A DNA stretch of 64,000 bases, taken from the NCBI GenBank assembly GCA_021234155.1, contig JAJEKV010000016.1, positions 18,220,698 through 18,284,697 of the forward strand, in the 5' to 3' direction. Shown in pieces: positions 47,643 through 58,739 of the stretch. The stretch is from Isoetes taiwanensis. Taxonomy: Eukaryota; Streptophyta; Lycopodiopsida; Isoetales; Isoetaceae. Within the stretch, counting starts at the first letter, position 1, and each line of letters starts with the position of its first letter. The position numbers and the translations under genes are program-made. The notes beneath the pieces were generated by a model. It was not told the DNA's origin. It made no database searches and was given only the letters and a program-made list of their open reading frames with translations.

Positions 47643-47823
47643 CAAATAACAATTTCTGGACTGTTAAAAGACTAAATCTACAATTTAAAATTCCTTTGAA
47701 CTGACATGCCTAAATTTGAGAACCAAGCAATCAGTCAAATAACAATCTCTGGACTGAAAAGACTAAATCTACAATTTAAAATTCCTTTGAACTGACATGC
47801 CTAAATTTGAGAACCAAGCAATC
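47643..47823 (+). repeat. About 94-bp tandem duplication downstream of carA
   Basis: Two units share CAAATAACAAT, TCTGGACTG and a nearly 60-bp identical block beginning GACTAAATCTACAATTTAAA and ending GAACCAAGCAATCA. Confidence 0.9.
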
Positions 47824-47941
47824 AAGATTGAGATCACTCCAACCTAAATCTACAATTCAAACTTTCTTTGGATTACATATATATAACTTGCAATATAACT
47901 TGCAAATACAACAGATTAGCTTGCATTCACCTGGCACCCCA

Positions 47942-50532
47942 TCATTTTACGGATGTCCGCTGTTCCTTCATCATTTGCACAAAGCGCATAAAAACTGGAA
48001 ATAAGCATTTTCAGTAACATTATTAGGAGGAAATAAATAGGAGGCCAAACACGCACCGTCATCGGAATCGTGAGGACCAGGTGAGGCTTCGGGATGGTAT
48101 TGTATACTCATTGCTTTCATAGCAGGATAAATCAGCCCAGCACAAGTTCCATCGTTTAAGTTTATATGGGTAGTCTCCACCCCTCTGGGTAAACTAGAAA
48201 TGTCAACTGCATAGTTGTGATTCTGTCATATGAAAAAATAACGTCAGAACCCCAAATCTATTTTTAACATTCTCCGAAGACAAGCAATAACTTAAAACCA
48301 ACCAACCTGTGAACTTATTTCTATACAACCAGAAACAAGGTGACGAACAGGATGATTCCCTCCATGGTGTCCAAACTTCATCTTAAAAGTCTTCCCCCCT
48401 AAAGCCTGTCCAAGCAATTGATGACCCATACAAATCCCAAAGACCGGAACTTTACCAACTAGCTCTCTGACAACATCAACTGCATAAGGAACTGCAGAGG
48501 GGTCGCCTGGCCCATTGCTGAATAAAATTCCATCTGGGTTCATTTTTAGCACCTCAGAAACTGGCCAAGCTGATGGAACAACAGTAATTTTGCATCCATA
48601 CGAAGCTAAACGACGAAGTATATTGTGTTTGATCCCAAAATCATATGCAACTACCTGTAAATAGATGTCCTGATAAATCTGAACAAATATTCTTCTAAAT
48701 GGAAAACAGACAAAATTTACATGGAATTTCTCTGAATTTGGTCTAGGAGAAACATTAAACTCCCACTCCGCATCAGTCTTCTCCACCCAAATATAGGGTT
48801 CGTTGCAACTGACACCTGTTATTAGATCTTGGCCTAAAGATAGAACGAAACCATTAGCATGTTTCTAGCACTTTTCTAGCAACAGCAGCACACAGGTTTG
48901 CCTTCATCTACGTAGTGCTTTTATATACTTTTCATAACAACTAACCAATTAAATTTTTAAACAAAACATACCTACGATATCCCAGTTTCTTGCCATATCC
49001 AACAGCTCTTCATTTGTTTTGGTTGCATCAGTGCTCAGTACTCCAACCAAACTTCCATCATCTCTTAATCTTCTAGTAATTGCTCGTGTATCAATATCAG
49101 CTGAAAATTTCCAAGTTCAGCTAAACGACTCCACTTAAAAGACATTATTTATAGACATTATTATTCATTAAACTTACAAATCCCCATAATATTCCTCCTT
49201 TCAAGGTACTCCGAAAGAGTCTCCTGTGCTCTCCAATTGGACACACTGACATATGCTATTATAAGTAACTCCACCATTAATTAACTAATAAATAGAGCTT
49301 TAAAAGATTTATTGAAGACTACTACCTGCACCTACCAGCCACTCAAAGAGCGTACAACAAGACCAGCCAGATGACATTGCATGGATTCCTCATCCCCTGT
49401 AAATTAACAATAAGATACTGACCTAGTACTAAGAACAATTTGGAAAGCCTAAACTAACCAAAATTTATGCCAGTGTTCCCTATGTGAGGCTGTGTCATAA
49501 GTACAAACTGTCCAGCATAGCTTGGATCAGTTAGAATCTCCTGATAACTGCAAATACAAAGGCATCTTTTTCAGCTTCTTTTTGCATTACTATCCTAGAG
49601 TTAACAAATAAAATAACAGAAATCGCTCAAATTTTACCAAAAAAAGCCTTCCTCGTTTGATTTATATTGGCCCATACATATATTTAGAACAACTACCCCA
49701 TTCATAACCGTTCTCAAAGATTTTAAGCGTGCCTATCACTAAAACAGCCCCTTAAGTTCTACCTAATGGTCATAATCCACATGCATATGAATTTAGCGCC
49801 TTAGATCTTATGAGCATTTCATTGATCTGAGTTTAAGATAAAGAAGGGCATAAAGCAAGTTTTTTTTATGAACTAATGCTTGAAAAGAGCAGAAGTTCTC
49901 CATTAGTTTCCTTGAACTAATGCGATAACCTAGTTGAAAATTTTGATTGACAAAATGCATGACAGACTCAGTGCATTTGTTACGAACCCAGTCATTGATG
50001 TATTAAAAACAACTTCGCCCACTTGAGTTCCTGAACCTCCAAACGATTTGCCTCTCCATACTGACCCATCTTCAAGGACAAGCCTTGTATCACTTGCCTT
50101 CCAGGGCCGTTTTACTATAAAGACAGGTATGAGTAAGTCAACAAACGCATTTTCAATGTTTTAATTAGCTGATACTGTGTCTATGTTCAACTAGAACTAC
50201 TTAAAAAATTTCATCTGCTTGCTCCAACTCATCATCAAAACCATCAGATCAACCAAACAGTCACGGATATGAATTATCTCCACGCATCACAAGCTACAAC
50301 TCACACCTAAAGGAAGGAGGAACGTACCCAAATCTTGAGCAACACCGTCAATAGTAGCTCCGATGCTTTCACAGGCAACACTGAGTTTTCTGCAATCACG
50401 GCTGCTGGGCTTGCTCCTGGACAGAGCGAAGCGAAGACGGTGGCGGACTCGGAAAATTGCATATTCCTGATGGGGGATAGTGTGCGATGGCCCAAGGCAG
50501 GGCTGTTGGAGCAGGCAAGAGAATGCCGCCAT
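47942..50532 (-). CDS. carA: Carbamoyl-phosphate synthase small subunit (glutaminase), plastid
   Basis: Ten exons on the minus strand join in frame with GT-AG introns: 50328-50532, 49988-50114, 49459-49547, 49336-49396, 49178-49245, 48972-49100, 48721-48833, 48307-48654, 48057-48222, 47942-47994. The product is 452 residues (plant homologues are about 430). The first in-frame ATG (50532) follows an upstream stop. Residues 1 to about 60 are Ser/Arg-rich and poor in acidic residues, as in a chloroplast transit peptide. The N-terminal CPSase domain ([48 protein letters not shown]) is followed by the class I glutamine amidotransferase. The nucleophile Cys is at about 339 ([12 protein letters not shown]), with His 423 and Glu 425 in YHPEASPG. 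It releases ammonia from glutamine for the large subunit CarB, feeding arginine and pyrimidine synthesis. No stop or shift was found. The model rests on my manual splicing. Confidence 0.95.
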
Positions 50533-50566
50533 AGCCAAGCAGCAATTCTGCAGCCAAAGAGAGGTC

Positions 50567-50574
50567 TAGGGTTT
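50567..50574 (-). promoter_or_regulatory. Telo box AAACCCTA in the carA leader
   Basis: The minus strand reads AAACCCTA 34 bases before the ATG. Telo boxes are common close to transcription starts of plant genes for growth-related functions. Placement fits, function is inferred. Confidence 0.45.
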
Positions 50575-50824
50575 ATGGTACGACAATGCAACGTGTCACT
50601 TAATTGACGGAGCTTAAACACATGCGGCAAAATGTTTGGCACTGCCCTCCATTCAATGTCATGTAAATCACACTACAGCCTAAACTGAAGAAATAAAATA
50701 AATAGTTTCATGCCATATCATGTGGACTTTGGGTATGCTGCATATATTACACGTAGAGTGCCAAATGTCTAGTCAGCATTTTGGCACCCTTCATTTTTTG
50801 GATGGGGGATTCTGCCTGTTCATA

Positions 50825-50829
50825 CTTTC
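50825..50829 (+). repeat. Target-site duplication CTTTC, left
   Basis: Identical to 55460-55464. It directly precedes the TG of the 5' LTR. Confidence 0.95.
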
Positions 50830-51470
50830 TGATGGAAATCGGCATCCAGCATTCAGTTGTATTTTGAAAATGTAAGTTTTAATGGTGGAAGTTTGGATGA
50901 CGTGGCAAAAGGAAAAAAAATGAAAAAGGAAAAACAGAGTAGGTCGGTGCACGGATTGGATAAAAAACGGAGATCGGATGGAGAGATGTGGGTGAAGGAA
51001 TCAGAGCAAGGAGGTGTTCCGGATTTGGATATAGAAGGCTGTCGTGGGAAAACCGGCAGGTGAAAAAAACCAGAGTAAGCAGGTGGTTCGGATTTGACTG
51101 TAGGAGGCTGTCGTGAGGAAAACCGGCAGGCTGAAGGAATCAGAGTAAGTAGGTTTCGGATTTGGCTGTAGGAAGCTGTTGTGAGAAAAACCAGCAGGTT
51201 GCTCAAAGCTAGAAGGCCGTGAAGATCTGTGAACTGTGAGCTGTGAAGATCCGGCTGTGAACGATTTCTGCAGACTGTGTTGTTGGGAGCTTTTGTAGAT
51301 TGAAGAAATCTGATTTACCTGGCATAGGATTGTGAAGGAGCCGATTCATTATGCTGAGGTGTTAGTGGGAGACAGCAGAGACTTAAAAGCCAATTTACAA
51401 ACAAATAATAGGAGGCGGGGCTGTGTAGTGGTTTTCCTCTGGGTTCAAATCCCGGGCACAAATTATAACA
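50830..51470 (+). repeat. Copia 5' LTR
   Basis: Begins TGATGGAAATCGGC and ends AAATTATAACA. The first about 226 bp and last 192 bp are identical to the 3' LTR; the middle (about 51056-51278) differs at many sites. Near its end GGGTTCAAATCCC forms a tRNA T-arm-like stem-loop (Pol III B-box-like). Confidence 0.97.
50995..51201 (+). repeat. Three 68-71-bp tandem repeats inside the LTR
   Basis: Units 50995-51062, 51063-51133 and 51134-51201 share CAGAG-AAG, TTCGGATTTG, TAGRAGGCTGTCGTG and GAAAACCGGCAGG. The 3' LTR has the same array in a more scrambled form. Confidence 0.85.
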
Positions 51471-51471
51471 G

Positions 51472-51483
51472 TGGTATCAGAGC
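51472..51483 (+). promoter_or_regulatory. Primer binding site (initiator tRNA-Met)
   Basis: TGGTATCAGAGC, one base after the 5' LTR, is the standard plant Copia primer site complementary to initiator tRNA-Met. Confidence 0.95.
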
Positions 51484-51506
51484 AAAGTTTGTTACAATTT
51501 GTGGCC

Positions 51507-54500
51507 ATGGCAAGGGATCCGGCAGCAGTTTCTTTAACTATTGATTCTGGGGCAGAAAGGACTGTTATTGCCTCAGAGAAGTTGATAAAAAAATTAAAAG
51601 AGTCTGAGACCCCTTGCGTACAAATGGGAAATGGTAATTTACATGAAGTTAAAGGTTGCGGAAAGTTGGAGTTCTTTCACAATGGTGAAGGAAAAGTGAG
51701 TTTGGAAAACGTCCTGTATACCCCTGGTATGTTGTTCAATTTAATTTCAGTAGCAGACTTGGTAGATGCAGGGTACAAAGTAAATTTTGATGCATCTCGT
51801 TGTGAAATGGTGGGTAATGGTAGAAATATATATGCTAGGAGAAGGGGTAAACTATATTGCTTGGATGCTTTTCCTTGTATTGGGAGTATTAGCCCCCTGG
51901 AATTGTGGCATCTGAGGTGTGCTCATGTAAGTGATGGAACTATAAAAATTATGAGCAAACATGAATTGGTAGAGGGTTTGCCTACCAACATAGATGCAAG
52001 TGAACATAGAATATGCCATGGGTGTATGCTTGGGAAGCAGACTAGAAACACTTTCCGGCCTCGCATTGCTAAAACGCTAGGAATTTTGAACTTGGTGCAT
52101 AGTGACTTGTGTGGTCCAATGCGTGTTCAAAGTATGAGTGGCAAAACATACTTTATGACGTTTATAGATGATTTTTCTCGGAGGGCAAAGTGTTATTTCC
52201 TGAAATCAAAGGATCAAGCATTCCAGGCATTCCAATTGTATCTAGCGTGTCGAACGAGAGACGTCTAGAAAGATGAAACGCTTGCGCTCAGATTCAGGGG
52301 GAGAATATATGTCTGGGGCGTTCATGCAGTTTTGTCGTGAGAAGGGGATCCGACGTCAATTTACTTGTAGACATACTCCACAAATGAATCGGTATTCTTT
52401 GAGAAAGAAACGAAACTCTTATGGATGCAGTAAGATCTATGCTAAAACATGCAGGGTTACCCAACTATTTATGGGCAGAAGCAGTACAGGCTGCATGCTA
52501 TATCCAGAACAAGTTACCATCATCTGGTATTGAAGGGAGAATTCCTGAGGAGGTGTGGTCCGACAAAACAAATCAGAAAAGATTGGGCGAAAGCATATGG
52601 TTGTTTAGCATATATGCATGTACCCGAGGAATTGCGGTCCAAGTTAGACGATCGAAGCATAGAGACTTATCTAGTTGGTTATGAGGAGCAGGGATACAGA
52701 TTGTATGATCCCAAAACTAGGAAAATCTATGTAAGTCGAGACGTGGTGTTTGATGAAACTAAGTTTTATAGAGATAGAGCTGTGACACAAAGTTTGACAC
52801 AAAAAAGAGAAGAAAGTCAACCTTGGGCGTTAGCAGGTTGGTTTGATGATGATGCCGATGACATAGAGAAGGAAGAACATCAAGCAGAAGTTGTACATGC
52901 TCAAGAGGTAGAAGATGATGATACAGAGGGGCAACCGGAAGGTGGAGTAGCAGAACTAGAAGATCGGAGTATGGAGATAAGCTTGGAAGAGCAAACTGAA
53001 GAGCTAGAACCTGCAAGTGTAGAAGAGCCGTCCGTGGAAGAACCTCGTTTGCATAGAAGTGATGCAGAAAGATTGAAGCAGGAAGTATCTTTTGATACAT
53101 CATTATATGGGAGAAATGAGCATGGTAGAAGTACTCGGGAGCGAAGACCACCATCAAGATTCAAAGAGTATGAATTAGGAGACAGCACACGAGAGCAACG
53201 GCCACCTTCTGTGTCAAATGTCATGGAGCCTAAAACATATGACGAAGCTGTCAATTCACTAGATGCAGATAAGTGGAGAAAGGCTATGTGTGAAGAGCTC
53301 GAGTCATCAGACATACAGGTACCTATGATCTTGCACCTCGACCAAAAGAGAAAAATGTAGTCGGGTGTAAGTGGATTTTCAAAATAAAGAAAGGACCGGA
53401 CGGGAAAATTGAAAGGTACAAAGCAAGACTTGTGGCTCGTGGTTTTACACAGAAGTATGGTAAAGATTATCATGATACATTTTCTCCTATTGTGAAACTA
53501 ACAAGTTTGCGAGCTTTAATTGCTTTAGCAGTGGAGCATGATTTGGAACTTGATCATATGGATGTAAAGACTGCATTCCTGAATGGAGTATTGGACGAAG
53601 AGATCTACATGGAGCAGCCGGTTGGCTTTGAGGTGCAAGGTGACAAAGTCTGCAAACTAAAAAAGGTGGTATATGGGCTTAAGCAGGCAGCTAGACAATG
53701 GTATGTATGCATAAATGGGTTCCTATTATCTCAAGGATTTGAGAAATTAGAAAGTGAGGGTAATTTGTACATAAAGAAAGTGAATGGTAAATTCTGCATT
53801 ACAGCTTTATATGTTGATGATTGTGTTATGAGCGCAAGTGATCAAAGTATTTTAAATGATTGCAAAGATATTTTGAAAAATAGATTTCAAATGAGTGATC
53901 TCGGTGGCTTGAGGAAACTTTTGGGCATGGAAGTTTATAGAGATAGACAAGCTGGGGTGTTGATTTTAACACAGGTACAGGGCATTAGAAAGATACTGGA
54001 TGATTTCTTTATGACAGAATGTAAGCCAGTACCAACTCCCTTGGTGGTTAATAAGAGAATATGTGGAGATATGTCTCCTGTGACTATAGAAGACAGCAGA
54101 AAAATGCAAAGAATACCATACAGAGAACTTATCGGAAGTTTGCTATATGTGGCAAATGCCACTAGACCAGATATTGCATTTGCTGTAAATTTGTTGAGTA
54201 GATATTTGAATAATCCAGGCTGGGAACATTGGATTGCAGCTAAACGTGTTCTTAGATATCTGAAGGGTACATTGCAGCTTGGAATCTGTTATACTAGAAG
54301 TCATGACAAAAATCCTGAGGTAGTCGGTTATGCAGAATTAACTGGGTATACAGATGCAGATTGGGCTGGAGACTTAGACGAACGCAAATCCACAACAGGG
54401 TATCTGTGTAAGCTCAACGGAACAGTTATCTCATGGTGTAGCAAGAAACAAAACTGTGTAGCAATGTCTAGCGCAGAGTCTGAATATGTATCTGCCTCTC

Positions 54501-54805
54501 TAGCAAGCAGAGAAATAGTTTGGCTGAGGCGATTATTAAGTGAGTTAGGAGAAAAACAAGCATGCCCAACGAAATTATATTGTGATAATAGGAGTTGTAT
54601 TGCCATTGCCAAAAATCCTGTTTTACACTCAAGAATGAAGCATATTGATCTTCATTATCATTACATCAGAGAAATAGTTGCCAGAGGTGAAATTGATTTG
54701 GAGTATATATCTACAGGTAAACAACAAGCAGATATCCTAACAAAAGCATTGAATGAAACTAAACATGTACAATTTAGGAAAGACATTGGCATTACAGGAA
54801 GATGA
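51507..54805 (+). pseudogene. Copia pol: protease, integrase, RT, RNase H, with four frame breaks
   Basis: The first ATG (51507, in GGCCATGG) opens directly into protease (TIDSGAERTVIASEKLI). Next come the integrase zinc finger (LWHLRCAH and CHGCMLGKQ), the integrase core (LVHSDLCGPM, FIDDFSR, LRSDSGGEY), an acidic linker, RT and RNase H. Single-base shifts occur near 52245, 52390-52410, 52580 and 53310. The last frame, 53432-54805 (457 residues), is open and includes VDLKxAFLNG-like VKTAFLNGVLDEEIYMEQP, catalytic TALYVDD, RNase H YTDADWAGD, SSAESEY and CDNRSCIAIA. So the RT-RNase H half looks intact while the first half is broken. No gag precedes it. Confidence 0.95.
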
Positions 54806-54814
54806 ATGCTGGCT

Positions 54815-54823
54815 GAGGGGGAG
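54815..54823 (+). promoter_or_regulatory. Polypurine tract
   Basis: GAGGGGGAG abuts the 3' LTR start and would prime plus-strand DNA synthesis. Confidence 0.9.
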
Positions 54824-55459
54824 TGATGGAAATCGGCATCCAGCATTCAGTTGTATTTTGAAAATGTAAGTTTTAATGGTGGAAGTTTGGATGACGTGGC
54901 AAAAGGAAAAAAAATGAAAAAGGAAAAACAGAGTAGGTCGGTGCACGGATTGGATAAAAAACGGAGATCGGATGGAGAGATGTGGGTGAAGGAATCAGAG
55001 CAAGGAGGTGTTCCGGATTTGGATATAGAAGGCTGTCGTGGGAAAACCGGGCAGTGAAAAAACCCGTAAGGTGTGGTTGGATTTGATCTGAGGAGGTCGT
55101 CGTGAGGAAAACCCAGGTCAAGGAATTAGAGTAAGTAGGTTTCGGATTTGGTCAGAGGGAAGTCATTTGTGAGAAAACCAACAAAGTTGCTCAAAGCTAG
55201 AAGGCCGTGAAGATCCGTGGAACTGGAGCTGTGGAAGATCCTACCGCGGAACGATTCTACAGACCGCGTTGTTGGGAGCTTTTGTAGATTGAAGAAATCT
55301 GATTTACCTGGCATAGGATTGTGAAGGAGCCGATTCATTATGCTGAGGTGTTAGTGGGAGACAGCAGAGACTTAAAAGCCAATTTACAAACAAATAATAG
55401 GAGGCGGGGCTGTGTAGTGGTTTTCCTCTGGGTTCAAATCCCGGGCACAAATTATAACA
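54824..55459 (+). repeat. Copia 3' LTR
   Basis: Same ends as the 5' LTR. The internal patch at about 55050-55267 diverges from it by substitutions and small indels, while both flanks are identical. Confidence 0.97.
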
Positions 55460-55464
55460 CTTTC
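55460..55464 (+). repeat. Target-site duplication CTTTC, right
   Basis: Directly follows the CA of the 3' LTR and matches 50825-50829. Confidence 0.95.
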
Positions 55465-55519
55465 GGCAGGCAACACGTCAGAGAAAGACCAAAAGAGCGG
55501 CCACTTTTGCACCAAGAAA

Positions 55520-55757
55520 AACCCTGAAGAGCTTTAATCCGGTTCAAAATCGGCCTTGCAGTCATCAATCGGTTTAAATCCCCTGGTACATCTTTTAAAT
55601 TTGGTGCCAGATCTCTCAAAATCGCTGGATTTTTTTTCAGAAACCCTAAAGAGCTTTAATCCTGCTCAAATCCGCTCCTGTAGTGATCAATCAGTTGAAA
55701 CCAGTGGTAGATCTCTCAAATTTGGTGGAAAATCTCTCAAAACTCGCTATATTTTTG
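55520..55757 (+). repeat. About 118-bp tandem duplication
   Basis: Units share AAACCCT-AAGAGCTTTAATCC, GATCTCTCAAA and AAATTTGGTG. The copies have diverged by many substitutions, so this is older than the Copia insertion seems. Confidence 0.75.
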
Positions 55758-57387
55758 CTATATGATCGTGATCGTGAAGCAAGATGACTGATTTATAGGT
55801 CTCTGTTCTTGCTTGTGAGGCACAAGTTTTATTTTGGTTTGGACGTCGATATTGGTTTGGACGTCGATAATGTGATAGGGACTGAGCGACACAAAATTTT
55901 CAGTGCCAAATGCATGTCTCATTGTGCCACGTAATCAATTTTGGTCAGCCAAAGTGTGATTTCACCCTTATGTCCTTTTCTCTCATTCCTTTTTCACATC
56001 AGCATCGACATCCTGCTCAAATCAATGGTCTGCAGAAACCATCGACATTCGGCATGAAAGGAAGCTTAAATCACAAACATTGCACTCGAAATTAGACTAT
56101 TGTCGTTGAAAAACAGTGCGAGATGGATGCCTTGCTAGGGATTCATCATACATGCCCCTTACCTCTATTGTGAAATGGCTAGAATCACTAGAGGTCCTGA
56201 TCCATTGGAGTTGGTGGATCTTGAAGAATCAGGAGAAGATATCTGAACTACTACTCAATCGACCAAAAGCTTATTTATTATGATTTTTAAGTTGATAAGA
56301 CTAGGAAGCTATTTACAACTTGGCTTCTTCATGTTTCAAGTTTAAGCCCATTTTGAAAACTCTAAGCTAATATGGTGGATACTCCATTCAATGAGTCCAT
56401 TTTTTGTTATTCTTTAGGCAATATTACTACGGTATACTACTTCAATCTAAAAAAAAGGAGGGGATAGAAACCAGACAAAAATAGAACAGAACGCTTGCCA
56501 TGGATGGATGGATGGATAAATACAATTTTTAATATCCAGAAGAAGTAAAAAATTATGGGACACACATCCACATGGGACCCCCCTCCTGTCCCTCTCCCCC
56601 CCTCCCCCGCACTACTGCACATGGCAGAAGCACCGGTTTATATATATAACACTTACTCTCACGCAAGAGCTATCATAACCCATTAGATTTTTTCTAACAC
56701 CACTCGTCTGTTTCATAAAGACCAGTTGAGTGTTAATAGCTTCTGAGAGGGATATACCTTCCTCCTCTACTTTCTCCGCCATTTTACAAAGCTCTCTAAA
56801 GAAAAGATTAACAACTTAAGATCTAGCTTTATCCCCACCCAATGATGGACTCCATCCACGAGTTTTTCAGACTTTTCCGCATTATTTTTACTGAGCTGAA
56901 GTCTTGGACTCTTGCATGAATACCTAGACTTATAACTTAAGTGGCAAAGGCTTGAACAGTTTGCATGATTATTCGATCAATTGATTGCATTCGAGATAAG
57001 ATCATGCTCCCAATTATAGTCCAAAACATGATTCTTGATTTGTTTTTTGAATTCTGCAAATGTATTAATGGGTTGATTGACTAGTTGGTGCTTCTAGACA
57101 TCCAGCCATCAGTCCTTGACAACCCCATCTAAAATGACGATGGGGCAAAATACAACTAATATCTTCATCATCCTTAGTTTTTTAAATAGGACCTCAAACC
57201 CCGGAGCCATGCGAAAAACTAATCTGCATCAATATGTAGCATAATAACAGGGGGTTTTCTTTGTGTTTTTGTACGCTTTTCACTAAGGTTTTCCTATGAT
57301 TTCGTGATGTATTCAAATGGATGTACTAATGCGTACATCTAGAGTGCACCATTTCTGAGCCATTGATTTTAGCCTTTTTTTTTCCAA

Positions 57388-57558
57388 TGGTCAACAACCA
57401 ATGGCTCACAACAAAAGCACTTTTTTTGTGCGTGCGGTGCATAATGGTCAACAACCAATGGCTCACAATAAAAGCCCTCTTTTTGTGTGTGTGGTGCATA
57501 ATGGTCAACAACCAATGGCTCACAACAAAAGCCCTCTTTTTGTGTGTGTGGTGCATAA
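57388..57558 (+). repeat. Minisatellite, three units of 57 bp
   Basis: TGGTCAACAACCAATGGCTC starts at 57388, 57445 and 57502. Units two and three differ at very few sites. 57 is divisible by three, so frames on both strands stay open across the array and give 19-residue repeats. These frames have no other coding support. Confidence 0.95.
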
Positions 57559-58571
57559 TGGGCACATGAAGGGCTTGAAGGGCGCATGTAGTGCAGTTTC
57601 CCCGCCGGCAACACATTTCTTATCATAACTTTTGATCCATAGCTCTGTTTAAGATGATTTTTATTGCTTAGAAAGCTCTCTCCGAGATCTTTTTGATAGT
57701 GTATGATATGGATATGTTTGATTAAGTTCTCTATGCTAAAACAGCAATTTTTCGGCCAGGTTTGGTAGGCTTTCATATCCTACCAGCTGATTAATATAGG
57801 ATTGCGCTATTGGATATTGTTTTATGGCTCATTCCTACCATGCATTTTTAGATTTTGAGGCAGTTATTAAGCAAATTCCAAGGCTTTTTAATATGATTTT
57901 GAATTCAATCTTGACATTGGCACCAGTCTTGATGCTCAGGATCAGGTATGAACTCAAAGTTCAGCCTCCAATGCAACTGACTTTTGCCTTGTACATATGA
58001 AGTATGTTGGCATCTTCCAAATAAGAACTTAGCAATCCCAAGACACAGCATTTTCAAAAGTGTAGGCATCTATCTTGTACAGAATCTTTATATATAGCTA
58101 TGCAGAGGCCTGCCTCTAGCAAATCCATAGGCTAAAAAGAAGCCTCAGACCTCCACACCCCATTTTTCTGCTAAAAATGGAATATCATCTGTTTAAGGAG
58201 TCTTTACCTATTTCGCGTTATAGATTTGTGCTTGATGGATTTGCATTGTGCTGAAACGCATTCATCCAGTGCGAACCTTTTGCGATCCCCTGCTTCCAAG
58301 CACACAAATCTATAGCGACTCCGCAGTGCTCTGTTTCTTTTCCCCTTCCTCAAGCACTGTTTCTTTCCCTTGAAAACCTTTCGAGGCAGGGGTTTTTTAA
58401 TCCTAGTAGTAATGATTGTACTAGCCCATTGTATGGGTCCCATGACCTATTGGTCTTCGTGGACGTTAAAAAAACTATTCTATTTTATTCTTTCCCTCTT
58501 CCCCATGGTTGGGCCCCTTTTTTTGAACCTTATGCGAGCCTCCTGCTTGGCTATGGCATGTAAATCATAGT

Positions 58572-58735
58572 TACCGGGAATGCCATTCCAAACGCGTTCC
58601 CATTCCGGAACGTGTTCCCCAGGATGCCACGTTCTGGGAACGCCAAGTTCCCGTTCCACACGCTTTGTTACCAGGAACGAAGTTCCAAATAACATTCTCG
58701 TATATGGGAACGACGTGCCCGGTAAGTTCCCAAAA
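58572..58735. repeat. Dense GTTCC / GGAAC motif array
   Basis: About ten copies of GTTCC or its complement in about 160 bp, mostly as CGTTCCC or GGGAACG. Such clusters are typical of hAT or CACTA subterminal regions. A hAT transposase starts 4.1 kb to the right, but a link is not proven. Confidence 0.65.
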
Positions 58736-58739
58736 AATT

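Larger units (their letters stand above)
50533..50829 (-). promoter_or_regulatory. carA upstream region bounded by a Copia insertion
   Basis: Only 297 bp separate the carA ATG from the Copia 5' LTR. An A/T-rich stretch (TATTTATTTTATT on the minus strand near 50692-50705) could hold a TATA element, but the transcription start is not visible. Any upstream control DNA beyond this is now 4.6 kb further away. Confidence 0.4.
50830..55459 (+). mobile_element. Complete Ty1/Copia retrotransposon lacking gag
   Basis: Two LTRs (641 and 636 bp), TG...CA ends, a primer binding site, pol, a polypurine tract and a 5-bp target duplication (CTTTC) are all present. Total length is 4630 bp. Pol order is protease, integrase, RT, RNase H, which defines Copia. 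The protease begins only about 50 bases after the primer binding site, where a gag of about 1 kb is expected. The element lies divergent to carA. Confidence 0.97.
55465..58560. other. No recognisable gene; repeats only
   Basis: Short frames without recognisable domains. Contains the tandem copies at 55520-55757, two adjacent GGTTTGGACGTCGATA units near 55840-55870, a short GGAT run near 56505 and the minisatellite at 57388-57558. Confidence 0.5.

Noticed and set aside
50533-50538. carA start two codons upstream at 50538
   Set aside because: That codon is TTG; the first ATG in frame is at 50532, in a good context.
52759-53473. Long minus-strand frames within the Copia element
   Set aside because: They are antisense shadows of the pol linker and RT region.
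57369-57776. A 135-residue minus-strand protein with 19-residue repeats
   Set aside because: The repeats come from a 57-bp minisatellite that is open on both strands; no domain, start context or flanking coding signal supports it.
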